A stretch of DNA of 64,000 bases from CBDCWT01 sp965223305 (GCA_965223305.1 CBDCWT010000047.1:253247-317246), one strand, 5' to 3'; counted from the stretch's first letter, positions 42,221 to 51,325 are shown. Numbers and translations are program-made. Notes: generated by a model not told the origin, from the sequence alone.

Positions 42221-43817
42221 GTAACCGTTCACGGGATTTCGCCAGTTTTTTCGCGTTGCCGTGCGGAGCTGGCGCGGCTGGCGACGAGAGGCATGAGTGA
42301 TTGTTCAGTCGGCTATGGAAGCTGAAGCGCGGATTAGGATGTATCCGGCACAAGGTTCGAAATTGGCACGAGAGAAGGCGCTTTCTCGGATCGAAAATGC
42401 GCGGTGACTGCCGCGGATAAGAATTCAAACACGGAGCGGGATTGCTGGTTGCAGGTTTGAATGACGGTCCAGATCCGTTCGCACCAGGCTCGTCCCTCCT
42501 GACTTCGTGTCCCCTGGGTCATTCGCCGATGGATAGCCACGAAGCGAATGGCCTGTTCGGCTGAGTTATTCGTTGGTTCGACGCCGGGTTCGGTGATGAA
42601 TCGGAAGTAGCTCTCGGTGTGCTGGAAGAACCGCTCCTCCAACGCCAGCGCCTCTTGGGTGTGAGGTGATTCCATCGTGGCATTCCAAACCAAGGTGTCA
42701 CGGCCCGACTCCAGGGCGGCTTGGAAGGTGCGCCCGTTGCTATATTCGTCACGGCGATGAATCACGCGAAACAGCTTTCGCAAATCGATCAACAAACGCT
42801 GTCCATGTGCCTGATTCCGCTTGTTCGGATGGTTAGCCAGGAACTTTACGTCGCGAATGAAATGAGCCAGGCAGAACTGCAACAGCACGTTCTCATTCAG
42901 TCTCATGTACTTGCGATAGGCGCTGAAATAGTCACAGCCCAACACGCCGTTGAATTCCTTGCCCAGAACCTCGAGCAGCACGTCACTGCCACGCGAGGGC
43001 GAAATCTTGTAGACCGTGAAAAGATACGCCCGAAAACACCAGGTCCACATCCGCTGGCCATTCTCCTTGTGGCCCGTTTCGTCCACGTTCAGGCGGTCCT
43101 CACTGGGCAACATGGCTAGCAGGGCTTCGTACGGTTCAAGCAGGCTGTCGGCCACTTTTCCCACCAGTTTGCGAAGCATGCCACGGCTGATCGAGACGCC
43201 AATCACGTCGCGAAAATACTTGCGGATCGTCCCGAAGGACATGTGGCAGGCACCCTTGAGAAAGCCCACCAAGGCCGTCAACCTTGGTCCCACCAGCCCC
43301 GCCTTGCAGAGTTCCTCGGGGAAACTGGGGTAGAATACCTTGTCGCAACGAGCACACCGCTGCGGTCGACCTTCGTGCTGCTCGACGACAACGGATACGG
43401 GGGGCAGTTCCACTTGCTGCATCGTGCGTGGCGGCTCGTCGACGTCGACGAGTTTGCCGCTACAGCAGGGGCACTCAGCGTCATACCAGATCCAGGTTTG
43501 ATCGATCTCATCCTCGGTGAAGGGGGTTCGTTCGTGTCGCTCATGCCCCGGTTGGCCACCGGACTTTCGCTTCTTACCGCCACCCTTCTTCTTACCCTTC
43601 TTGGGAGGATTGACAATATCACTGGAAGGAGGCTTGGATGAGTTGCTCGAATTCTTCCGAGACTTCGCCAACTCGACCTCCAAGGCCGCGACGCGTGCCT
43701 CTAATTCAACGCAACGAGGACATCCAGCTTGTCGTTTGTCGTCCGCCATGACGCCAAACAGGATAGTCCGAAAACAGAAAATCGGCCAAGATCAATCAGA
43801 TTGCCGTGAACGGTTAC
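42221..43817. mobile_element. IS66-family insertion sequence
   Basis: 1597 bp with perfect 14-bp terminal inverted repeats GTAACCGTTCACGG/CCGTGAACGGTTAC and an 8-bp target duplication GATTCATT (42213-42220, 43818-43825). It carries only the large transposase; no IS66 helper genes (TnpA/TnpB) are seen. It is inserted near the 3' end of the kinase-ATPase gene. Confidence 0.93.
42334..43749 (-). CDS. IS66 family transposase (TnpC type)
   Basis: A 471-aa protein with the full IS66 order: leucine-zipper-like N-terminus ('CVELEARVAALEVELAKSRKN'), 'SSNSSKPPSSD', a zinc finger ('CPCCSGKL ... CARCDKVF'), and the DDE region with 'NVDETGHKENGQ', 'GVLGCDYFSAYRKY' and 'VEPTNNSAEQAIR'. It moves the element by DDE chemistry. 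Intact. Confidence 0.95.
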   Translation of the reverse strand: MADDKRQAGCPRCVELEARVAALEVELAKSRKNSSNSSKPPSSDIVNPPKKGKKKGGGKKRKSGGQPGHERHERTPFTEDEIDQTWIWYDAECPCCSGKLVDVDEPPRTMQQVELPPVSVVVEQHEGRPQRCARCDKVFYPSFPEELCKAGLVGPRLTALVGFLKGACHMSFGTIRKYFRDVIGVSISRGMLRKLVGKVADSLLEPYEALLAMLPSEDRLNVDETGHKENGQRMWTWCFRAYLFTVYKISPSRGSDVLLEVLGKEFNGVLGCDYFSAYRKYMRLNENVLLQFCLAHFIRDVKFLANHPNKRNQAHGQRLLIDLRKLFRVIHRRDEYSNGRTFQAALESGRDTLVWNATMESPHTQEALALEERFFQHTESYFRFITEPGVEPTNNSAEQAIRFVAIHRRMTQGTRSQEGRAWCERIWTVIQTCNQQSRSVFEFLSAAVTAHFRSEKAPSLVPISNLVPDTS

Positions 43818-45254
43818 GATTCATTTCAATAACAGCCAGGAGTGTGGATGACTTAATCTTAACGCTCGTGATGCCCCTCTCCTCCGCGCATTGGAGAACA
43901 CAGCTCGCAAAAATGTAAGGAATGTCACCAGGTCGGTCTGCCAATCCTGGAAGCGAGTGATTGTCACAACGGGATAGGAATTGCTCCTGCGACAGTCTCC
44001 CTCTATTCTTCGAAAAGTCCGCGTCAACGAAGAGGAACCTCGCGCCGATACCTCCTGCAATGTCCAGCAGACGAACGCTATCGTCACCGGACAGAATCTC
44101 CAGCGACGGACCGGAGAACGCCTCATCGACGATGAATACAGTTGGGCGCCTAACATCGCTGATCTGAGCACGAATCGCATCCAAACGACCGTCATGGAAC
44201 TGACTCGTCAAATCCTCGACGCCAATTCCCAACTGAGGTATATGTATTTGGACGTATTTGATTACCTCTGTCTTTCCACTCCCCCCGGGCGCCTCCAGAA
44301 TCAAACTGCGCACGTGTCGCTGGTCCCCAATGCTTGACAAGAGAGCATCAATGCCATCACGATAACGTGGATCCGCTGACAATAGCGTCGGAATCTGGCT
44401 TCGCACCGATGGGACTGATATCACCGAATCCTTCGGTAAATAGAGCATCCCCTTGCTGACTTCACACGTCTTCTGGAACTCAGGCGCCACCCTTGAGTCC
44501 TCCAGCACGACCTGGCGAGAAGGCATGCACTGCCACGGCATCTCTCGAAAAGAAGCGGCTACTCGGTTGGCAACGCGATATGCGTCTAGCGCCCGCCGAG
44601 TGTGGTTGTTGGTCTGTGAAGTGGCAAATTCGAGTGCAAATGCGGCCGTTACGACGTCCCCGCAGCCCATTTGATGAGACAACCCATCCACTGTTGGATG
44701 AGGTGGCACACGATATACCGAGTATTTGGTCGTGTCGTCTTCATGGGGAAGGATGAGGACCGCCCCATCCTTATCGCACGTGATGATGTGCGTCTCGAAA
44801 TTCCCAAGGTATCGAAACGATGTCTGCGCCATTTGTTGCAGACGGCTTGAGTTATCCAGACCAGAACGCCAGAACTCTTCTTTCTCAGATTGCCGCGTGA
44901 GGTGACACCATTCTTTGAGATTTGGCAATATCGCACAACCGGTGATTCCTTCATACTTATCCAGATCTCTTTTCGGATCGACAAACAAAGGGATTCGGTG
45001 TTGGATGGCAAACGATGATATATTGGCGACCGTTGCCTTTGACAAAGCACCCAGGTCCATGTCATTGATTACGATGGCACATAGAGTGTTTTTGTCGTGA
45101 GCCTCGATTATACTGTCTAGGCACGTCTCGAGCTTGGAAGCTGTAACGCGAGCATGTCGATAATCATCGAAACGCAGTACGTGACTTCTATTCATGTATC
45201 TCGGAGGATCGTGTTCGACCGATATTACTCGCGTTATCGTATTGACTGCCGCAT

Positions 45255-46527
45255 CACGACGATCGCATCTAAGTCGCTATCCAAATAGGAGTTTTTCGAG
45301 GAATTGTGTGCTCCACGCGGCTTTCTTCCGTTTGCCTTTCAAACTTCCCTTCGAAGTGTCACGTTTGAGCAGGCTGATTACAAACTTTCGCAAAAAGCCG
45401 AAATTCTGTGTGCTATCGCCGTTGCGAAGCCGACTCGAATCTTCTCCGAATACGACATCCAGGATCCAGTGCATGCTTTCGATCGACCAATGGCCTCGGA
45501 CGGACTTCGCAAATTCTTTCACCTTGGGAGCGCGGCTGCTGATGTAGTATCTGACCTCGCTTGTTTCTTTGCCGTCCGATGCCGTGGTGATGGTGATCGC
45601 CTGACCGATCGACTTCAACCCCTTCCAGCCGCGACGAAGAGTCTTCAACGATTCGGGGAGCGGAGCCACCGTATAATCACGCGATTCAAGTGTTCCTCTT
45701 GCCTTCTCAGCGGTATGGTGTTGGCGACAACCGTACTCATGGAAATCTTCGTTTTCATGTCGTTGGAGGAAGAACTCAGCGATTGCTTCCGACAGTTTTG
45801 GCTGATTGTCCTTCACTGCCAAGACATAGTCACCGCCACTGTCGACAATCTGCTTGGCAATCTCCTTCTGACAACCCATTGCATCGATACTGACAATGGC
45901 GCCTTTAAGTTCCAGCATTTCTAGCAACTTGGGGATCGCCGTGATTTCATTCGACTTCGAGTCCACGGCGACTTGGCCCAGCGTCATGCCCTGCTCGGTG
46001 GCCCAAGCGCTGACTACGTGAAGCGGATTGTCACGATGTTTTGCACCGCCAGAGCCTCGCAACGTCTTCCCGTCAATTGGGACAAACTTGGGACCGCCCG
46101 ATTGGTCGTTCGCCGTCAAAGAAGAGACCCAATCGAGAAACGACTTTTGGAACTGATCCGGTTTGATCAAGGATATGACGCGTCCGATCGTGTCATGCGA
46201 CGGCACACCGTTTTTCAGTTCCACAAATCTGCGGCACCAAGCCAATTGTGTGGTGGCGAAGCTCGCGATGTCCGAGGGTCCATCACACCCCGCAATCGTG
46301 CCAGCTACGCTAATGAACAAGATATCAATCAAGCCATGGATCCTGGTTCGCTCAATCCGTGGTTCTTCGACGTCGGAGAAATGGTCTACAAAATCAAGTG
46401 ACGCTGCTAGCATGGCGGCCTCCGTGAAACGAAATCAAAATCCGTCTACAGAAACTATTCGCTGCTAGCCTTTACAAAGGCAACGCCAACGCGAATCATT
46501 AACCGTCAACTTGATGCGATCGTCGTG
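45255..46527. mobile_element. ISAs1-family insertion sequence
   Basis: 1273 bp with 15-bp terminal inverted repeats CACGACGATCGCATC/GATGCGATCGTCGTG and a 10-bp target duplication ACTGCCGCAT (45245-45254, 46528-46537). One intact transposase. It splits the PfkB domain of the kinase-ATPase gene after about codon 109. Confidence 0.93.
45277..46413 (-). CDS. ISAs1 family transposase
   Basis: A 378-aa DDE transposase of the H-repeat/ISAs1 group: 'DFVDHFSDVEEPRIERTRIHGLIDILFISVAGTIAGCDG' at the N-terminus, 'PIDGKTLRGS', 'IVSIDAMGCQKEIAKQIV' and 'RGHWSIESMHWILDVVFGEDSSRLR' for the DDE residues. Complete. Confidence 0.95.
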   Translation of the reverse strand: MLAASLDFVDHFSDVEEPRIERTRIHGLIDILFISVAGTIAGCDGPSDIASFATTQLAWCRRFVELKNGVPSHDTIGRVISLIKPDQFQKSFLDWVSSLTANDQSGGPKFVPIDGKTLRGSGGAKHRDNPLHVVSAWATEQGMTLGQVAVDSKSNEITAIPKLLEMLELKGAIVSIDAMGCQKEIAKQIVDSGGDYVLAVKDNQPKLSEAIAEFFLQRHENEDFHEYGCRQHHTAEKARGTLESRDYTVAPLPESLKTLRRGWKGLKSIGQAITITTASDGKETSEVRYYISSRAPKVKEFAKSVRGHWSIESMHWILDVVFGEDSSRLRNGDSTQNFGFLRKFVISLLKRDTSKGSLKGKRKKAAWSTQFLEKLLFG

Positions 46528-46905
46528 ACTGCCGCATCGGTCTCATCATGCACACCCCGTAGTTGGACACTGTGCATAGCGGAATCGAGCCAATGGCAAT
46601 GTTCAAGTATGTCGCGGAACGTAGACCACTGAGATCGACCGAGTACGCCCCAGAGAAAAGTGCGCCCGAGACTCAAGGACGCTAGGACGCGGGCAGAGTT
46701 TGCAGCTCCCCCCGCAGTCGTGACCCTGCGCAATACTTCGTGAACCGTTTCGTTGCCGACTGATTGTGCCGTACTCTTGTTGTGAACAAAGATCGCACGG
46801 TCAACCACCAGGTCGCCAACAACAAAAACATTGCCCTTTTTATCGGTCACGTTCATCGGATCGTTTTTGATTGGCTAGTGATGTCCGAGAAGCTGATCGG
46901 TATCG

Positions 46906-47347
46906 TCATGGCAACTCTGCGCCGGGCATCCGATCACATAAGTCGAGTAGTGTCGCATCGATGAATTGCGCAAAGGAATCTAGCAGAAATTCTAGCGTAT
47001 GGCTCGGTACGACAACACCGCGGCCCGGGCCGTACCAAGTCGCATCTGCCGTAGTAGGGACGATTCCGAAACGCAGACGTTGTTTGCGGCTTACAGTAAT
47101 CCCGAAGTTCGACTAACGGACGGCACTTGTCCGGAGGCACTTGGTGAAGCTGCAGGTCGCTAGAGTTGGACAATGGCAAGGTGCCAACTTGCAGCATCGG
47201 CCGACGCACTTTTGGATTTGGCTTCGTGCGTTCGGAGTAAAACGAAGCTAGTTCTAGTTCCGGAGCGATTCCAACGTGCGCCGGATGGATGTGCTCGCTG
47301 CTCGGAACGGTAACGCGCTGGACACGGCGATGTGACACCCGGCGCAT
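46906..47347 (-). pseudogene. Possible frameshifted gene fragment upstream of the kinase-ATPase
   Basis: A protein-like C-terminus, 'FGIVPTTADATWYGPGRG' to 'LLDLCDRMPGAELP', is open from 47112 and stops at 46906, but it has no start. Another frame upstream ('LELASFYSERTKPNPKVRRPM') looks coding and would join it by one frameshift near 47100. I do not recognise it. It may be the broken first gene of the kinase-HAD operon. Confidence 0.3.
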
Positions 47348-47620
47348 GGGGGGAAAGCGGCGCCTCAGTGTGCGCTTGAATCCCGAAAACGCTCAGGACG
47401 AGTCTGGGCCGGGCCGTTGAGCATCCCGACAAGAAAGCGATGCAGGTCTTCCGTTAAGTGCCTGGACTCGCCGATCAGGAGCTTTGCCGGCTTTCTTTTT
47501 TCGTATGCTGCAAACGCAGATCCTTTCGCGGCGCAAGGTTTGACAGCCCGTTTCCGCGTCCGGTAAATTGGAAGGTGCTAAACCAAAGTTCGGAGACAAT
47601 TTGATGTTGACGTATAGTCC
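47348..47620. other. Non-coding region homologous to E1 upstream of the RNA
   Basis: No gene. Positions 47455-47600 match the reverse complement of E1 ~16160-16310, showing that the conserved module begins well before the hairpin. It may hold the promoter of the RNA-A-B unit. Confidence 0.5.
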
Positions 47621-47738
47621 GGCCGAAGGCTCGGCAGCTTCTGCGTGGTGTCCAAGCGTTGACCCTGGATGCAGGGTAGCAAGGCCCACCGGGCGGTTTT
47701 CCGAATCCGCCCAGCAAGGAGTTGTCGAGCCTTCGGTC
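47621..47738 (+). ncRNA. Structured RNA candidate upstream of gene A (E2 version)
   Basis: Arms GGCCGAAGGCTCGGCA (47621-47636) and TGTCGAGCCTTCGGTC (47723-47738) pair over 16 bp with two G-U pairs. Inside lie ACCCTG-GATG-CAGGGT and GGGCGG-(10 nt)-CCGCCC. Sequence differs from the E1 version but place and layout are the same, 102 nt before gene A. This is the best sign of a functional RNA in the window. Confidence 0.55.
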
Positions 47739-47840
47739 GTTTCTCGTGCGCTCATCAGGTTGTCGGAGGCCGTCGCGTTCTGCGACGGCGCAGGCGCGGC
47801 GGTTCTCTTTCTGCCTCGCGAGCGCCGGAAAGGAATTGGC

Positions 47841-48266
47841 ATGTTTCATGCATCGACGGAGAAAGCGTCGACGAACGGTCAGCAAGGGAGCGAAAGGACG
47901 GATTCTCCGTGGGATAAACCCAAATCCTACGAGCTGCAGGAGCTGGAACGGGAGGTCGCCGGCATCATCCACTTGTCGAAGTTCCGCACAGAGGACCAAT
48001 GGCAAGCGTTCCAGGGCAGTGAGTGCGAGGAGCTGTACTACAACCTCGGACAAGAAGATGGGCACATGCGGGAGCGACTTATCAAAGAGCTGAGGCGCGT
48101 CGCCATCTGGCACCTCGAATACGCCAACGAACTCGAGGAGACCCGCCCAATTCCCGACTGCCGATGTACCGGGGTCCTCACTCGCGAGTACCGGGTCAAC
48201 TACTACGAGGAGCCACGAAGTGTTTGGCTTTGCGACCAGTGTGCGGAGAAAGGAGGTGTGGCATGA
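47841..48266 (+). CDS. Gene A (E2 copy): small zinc-ribbon protein
   Basis: A 141-aa protein with 6 substitutions against the E1 copy. It starts at ATG 47841 behind AAAGGAATTGGC. One E1 cysteine (in 'CPIPDCRC') is Arg here, leaving 'DCRC' and 'CDQC' as likely zinc ligands. Same coupling to gene B and same upstream RNA candidate as in E1. Function unknown; the near identity next to a divergent RNA suggests selection on the protein or recent exchange. Confidence 0.65.
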   Translation: MFHASTEKASTNGQQGSERTDSPWDKPKSYELQELEREVAGIIHLSKFRTEDQWQAFQGSECEELYYNLGQEDGHMRERLIKELRRVAIWHLEYANELEETRPIPDCRCTGVLTREYRVNYYEEPRSVWLCDQCAEKGGVA

Positions 48267-48925
48267 GTCAGCCAACAACTGTGGACCTGGCCAGACAAGA
48301 GACGCAGCAATCCCGGCACGTGCAACTGGGCCTCTACGACCCGTGTGATGACGTGGAGCCAATCAGTGTCGTCGGTGGACCGCTTCAGATGCTTGGTGAG
48401 GAACGACTGCAAAGCGTGATTGAAGCGTTCAACGAATGGGCAGTCGAAGGCAAATCTCCGTACTGCCTAGGGGTGTTTCCATTCAGTGGACACGAACACG
48501 CCACGGTCACTAAGACGGACACCAAGACCGTGGTCCAAACGGCCGGTGGCGCCACGAAGGTCACCTACCGAGTTGACGCCTTGTTGGACCGTGCTCGGAA
48601 GCTGCTTGACGGTGATGACCTGAGCCGCTTCATCGCAGCTTGTCTCTGTCGCATTGCCATCGAGACCTTCGTGGCCCAGTGGTGTGTCGAAGCGGATGTC
48701 GACACGCTAGCTGAGCGCGATGGCTACCGCGCGGGGCTGCAGGCTCTGAACGCTCACGGCGCTATCGATCGACTGCAGCGAAACCGTCTGCACCGGCTGA
48801 CTAAGCGCTGCTGCACGTTCGTGCACAACAAAACGACAACGGGTGCTGACCCGGAGCAGATTGTCTTGGATACGACTCAGATGCTGAGCGAGCTGCGTGA
48901 GGCCAGAGTGACGGACCTCGCGTAG
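48263..48925 (+). CDS. Gene B (E2 copy): HEPN-like helical protein
   Basis: A 220-aa protein with 9 substitutions against the E1 copy; Arg182 and His188 of the R-x5-H motif are both kept. It starts at ATG 48263 behind AAAGGAGGTG, overlapping the gene A stop. A terminator hairpin follows at once. If it is a HEPN ribonuclease, gene A or the RNA could restrain it, as in toxin-antitoxin pairs; that is a guess. Confidence 0.6.
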   Translation: MSQPTTVDLARQETQQSRHVQLGLYDPCDDVEPISVVGGPLQMLGEERLQSVIEAFNEWAVEGKSPYCLGVFPFSGHEHATVTKTDTKTVVQTAGGATKVTYRVDALLDRARKLLDGDDLSRFIAACLCRIAIETFVAQWCVEADVDTLAERDGYRAGLQALNAHGAIDRLQRNRLHRLTKRCCTFVHNKTTTGADPEQIVLDTTQMLSELREARVTDLA

Positions 48926-48931
48926 CATGTC

Positions 48932-48959
48932 GGCCGGCCACGGAGGGCCGGTCTGTTTT
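48932..48959 (+). terminator. Rho-independent terminator after gene B (E2)
   Basis: GGCCGGCC-ACGGAG-GGCCGGTC followed by TGTTTT, 7 nt after the stop codon. The E1 copy has the same stem. Confidence 0.7.
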
Positions 48960-49015
48960 CACCGCGAGGAAAACGAACTAAGTGTGTTCGTGGACTACCT
49001 TTGTGAGAGTGCCAG

Positions 49016-49432
49016 TCAAGTGCCTGTTCGACTCCGTTTGATCACCCAAAGCCGGACGCAGCAGATCAGCCCACAGATGATCGACACGCCCCAGAGGGCG
49101 ACGGTGCAGTAACAGATCGAACGAAGGAACTCATCGTAGCCGTTTCCTCCATTGATCAGGAACAACAGAGTGACGAATCCAGCTCCGCATGCGGCCGCGA
49201 TGGCCGCGACTGACGTAGAAACCAACGCTCCGATACAGAACGCCTTCCAGTATTCGGAGTTGCCCCAGACGATTTCGACGATCAGAACAGGGGAAATTAC
49301 AAGGCTCATCACGAGCAAGGTGACCATACCGATGTTCGCCGGCCAGACCCACAGCGCCGCGGAAATTAGGCCGCCGGCCAGCAGGATCAGAATCAGCAAA
49401 GCCAATCCGTATTGGAACTGGGGATAGGGCAT
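49016..49432 (-). CDS. Four-helix membrane protein
   Basis: A 138-aa very hydrophobic protein with four membrane spans ('GLALLILILLAGGLISAALWV', 'MVTLLVMSLVISPVLIVEIVW', 'ALVSTSVAAIAAACGAGFVTLL', 'ALWGVSIICGLICCVRLWV'). It lies between the A-B module and the integrase but on the other strand, and has no E1 counterpart. Function unknown. Confidence 0.6.
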   Translation of the reverse strand: MPYPQFQYGLALLILILLAGGLISAALWVWPANIGMVTLLVMSLVISPVLIVEIVWGNSEYWKAFCIGALVSTSVAAIAAACGAGFVTLLFLINGGNGYDEFLRSICYCTVALWGVSIICGLICCVRLWVIKRSRTGT

Positions 49433-49854
49433 TCCGCGAGTGTACCAGTCACCCCGACCTGGAAAAGAGCGTCCCTACGCCTTTTCACGCAAGTGACGTC
49501 CGTTTGAGGGAGAGACAGGCCAATCTGAACAGCCAAGCTAGGAGGACGACCGCACGAAACGTTTCGTAGTCGCTGTTGCTCTCGGCCTGCTAGCCGCACC
49601 AGCAATTCCCCGTGAGACTCTACCACCCGAAACACACTACGCCCTGCGAGTCATGCGGTATCGGGCCAAGGCTAAGGCACGAATTGCACGGCACGCTACA
49701 GCCAATACCGGCCAACGCGTCAGGGAAGGTGCCGGGCTGAGACGTTCATGACGCAGTCGCAGCAGCCTTACTTGGGGAAGCGAGGGCGACGTCAGGAATC
49801 CGGACGAAGTTAGTCTTCTCGACGACACTAATCAACATCATAGGAGATCGATGG
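49433..49854. other. Non-coding gap before the E2 integrase
   Basis: About 420 bp with no convincing gene. It should contain the integrase promoter; AGGAGATCG at 49841-49849 serves as its ribosome site. Confidence 0.45.
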
Positions 49855-51078
49855 ATGCCAAGACAACGAAAGCTTCCGGAAGGGATGAGACAGCGGGGCA
49901 AAGCCTACTACGCGTGGTTCCGCGCTAACGGGCACTTGGTTCAGAAGAAGCTCTCGACAGACTTCCGCGTGGCATGCAGCCTACTCAAGGAGATGAAGGC
50001 TCGCGCCGAACGTGCGGACTTTGGATTGACGGACAACGACTATCGGTGGGATGAACTGAAGACCGAATTCCTTCGTTGGGCCCGCCAGGCCGTCCGCAAC
50101 CCTCACGAATACGAAGCCGATTTGGAGAAGTTCGAAGAGTACTCGCCGGTCCGCTCGATTCGTCAGATTGGGCCGGACTATGTGCACGGTTTCCGGGAGT
50201 GGCGGCTGTCTGGCGGGCATGGACACGGGCACCAGCGCGGGGTCACTCCGCGGACGATAAACCGCCAGGTGGGCACGCTGAAGAACATGCTAAATAAAGC
50301 CGTCGAGTGGCAACGGATTGGAACCAACCCGATCGCCGACGTGAAGCCGCTGCGTCACGACGAGCTTGCAAAGGAAAGGCGGGCATTGACGGCTGAAGAA
50401 GTCGAAGCCCTGTTCGAGAAATCACCGGTTTACCTGCGTCCGGTGTGGCGAATGTTCATGGTCACCGGGATCCGCCGTGACGAGCTGGTCAACATGAAGT
50501 TCTCCGACGTGGACTTCGAACGGAAAGTAGTGACCGTGCGGGCTGGAAACGCCAAGAACCACAAGGCTCGGGAGATCCCGTTGGATGAAGAAGCTCTGGG
50601 TTTCGTCCAAGAGCTGCTTTCGCAGGCCAAGCAGCGTCAGCCGGTACTGGGAAGTACGCTCCGTCAGACGGCCCAGCAGACGGCAAATTTCAGTCGCGAG
50701 CATGTTTTTGTGTCTGCGGCCAACACACCGCTCAAAAACAACTTGCTCCGGAAGTTCTATTCGTGCTGCAAGCGAGCCGGCATCGAGGACGGCCACCAAG
50801 GGGGCGCCGTCGACATCCACTCGCTACGAGTCTCGTTCGTGACCTTGTGCCTTGAGAACGGAGCAAAGCCGAAGGCAGTTCAGGAGATTGTCGGGCACTC
50901 AACGTTGTCTTTGACGATGAATGTGTATGCGAAGGCGACGGAGAGCTCCAAACGATCCGCCGTTGCCGCTCTGCCCTTCGCAACGACATCTAATCCCGAC
51001 CACGTTATTTCGATGGACGCGCACCGCAGCGAAAAGCGCACAAACGTGGACAAGGCGTGTACAAGTTCTGTTGGCTAG
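49855..51078 (+). CDS. Tyrosine recombinase/integrase of E2
   Basis: A 407-aa phage-type integrase: an N-terminal arm-binding/core-binding region, then the catalytic domain with Arg in 'VTGIRRDELVNMKFSDVDF', His-x-x-Arg in 'IHSLRVSF', His in 'EIVGHSTLS' and Tyr358 in 'TMNVYAKA'. The start follows AGGAGATCG. Its last codons overlap the right arm sites of E2. It should act on the same tRNA-Phe core as the E1 integrase but differs strongly from it. Confidence 0.93.
   Translation: MPRQRKLPEGMRQRGKAYYAWFRANGHLVQKKLSTDFRVACSLLKEMKARAERADFGLTDNDYRWDELKTEFLRWARQAVRNPHEYEADLEKFEEYSPVRSIRQIGPDYVHGFREWRLSGGHGHGHQRGVTPRTINRQVGTLKNMLNKAVEWQRIGTNPIADVKPLRHDELAKERRALTAEEVEALFEKSPVYLRPVWRMFMVTGIRRDELVNMKFSDVDFERKVVTVRAGNAKNHKAREIPLDEEALGFVQELLSQAKQRQPVLGSTLRQTAQQTANFSREHVFVSAANTPLKNNLLRKFYSCCKRAGIEDGHQGGAVDIHSLRVSFVTLCLENGAKPKAVQEIVGHSTLSLTMNVYAKATESSKRSAVAALPFATTSNPDHVISMDAHRSEKRTNVDKACTSSVG
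51046..51070 (+). promoter_or_regulatory. E2 right arm-type integrase site pair
   Basis: GTGGACA at 51046 and GTGTACA at 51057 (11-bp period); 21 of 25 bases match the left-end block 28451-28475. It lies inside the 3' end of the integrase gene. Confidence 0.65.
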
Positions 51079-51128
51079 TCGTAACATGCGGTAGCAACGC
51101 TACTTGCAAAAACGAGTTTGTGACTGAT

Positions 51129-51168
51129 AAATCCGTGTGTCGCCAGTTCAATTCTGGCCCTGACCACT
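51129..51168 (+). repeat. att core copy 3 (E2/E3 junction)
   Basis: 40 bp identical to the tRNA-Phe 3' end (11870-11909). The preceding bases (GACTGAT) also resemble the other copies with one inserted base. The following GACTTACGACGATTC also follows the tRNA at 11911-11925, showing that E1 and E3 share left-end sequence. Confidence 0.9.
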
Positions 51169-51193
51169 GACTTACGACGATTCAGAAAGCCCA

Positions 51194-51215
51194 ACACAGC
51201 AGATACACAGCAGAT
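51194..51215 (+). promoter_or_regulatory. E3 left arm-type site pair
   Basis: ACACAGCAGAT twice in direct tandem (51194 and 51205, 11-bp period), 25 bp from the core. The period and placement match the E1 and E2 arm pairs. Confidence 0.55.
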
Positions 51216-51325
51216 TGGCCCAGCTGCTTGATGGTGGTTGGGCCTTCTTCGTGCGCGGCCAGTGCGTTTACAATCCAACGGACGGACCAACGCTAGTCGG
51301 GTCGATCCCGGCGGCGGATCTACCG

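Larger units (their letters stand above)
42046..46856 (-). pseudogene. PfkB-kinase/P-loop ATPase fusion, split by two insertion sequences
   Basis: Three pieces (46856-46528, 45244-43826, 42220-42046) join exactly in frame when the ISAs1-type and IS66-type elements and one copy of each target duplication are removed, giving 1923 nt or 640 aa. The N-terminal ~350 residues are a ribokinase/PfkB fold close to HldE/RfaE: 'VVGDLVVDRAIFV', 'TAGGAANSARVLASL', and 'QMGCGDVVTAAFALE' with the catalytic Asp (GCGD for GAGD). The rest is a P-loop ATPase: 'LILEAPGGSGKTEVI' and 'PTVFIVDEAF'. It ends 'VYEIYQ'. A HAD gene follows. A heptose-phosphate-type kinase fused to an ATPase is unusual. Both insertions should inactivate it. 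Confidence 0.8.
28334..51168. mobile_element. Element 2 (E2): satellite-like integrative element, 22.8 kb
   Basis: Bounded by att copies 2 and 3, with an integrase (49855-51078) at its right end. It carries a plus-strand regulator-replication operon (31103-37096), cargo on both sides, and two insertion sequences. Shared modules with E1 are the early hairpin, the post-operon element, and RNA-geneA-geneB-terminator-integrase, all in the opposite orientation to E1. No capsid or large terminase gene is seen. Confidence 0.8.

Noticed and set aside
41166..46856. Separate small genes 43792-45195 and 46506-46856 as independent proteins
   Set aside because: Exact in-frame rejoining after removal of the two insertion sequences shows they are pieces of one gene.
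51120..51170. A third tRNA-Phe gene
   Set aside because: Only the 3' 40 bp are present; there is no 5' half.
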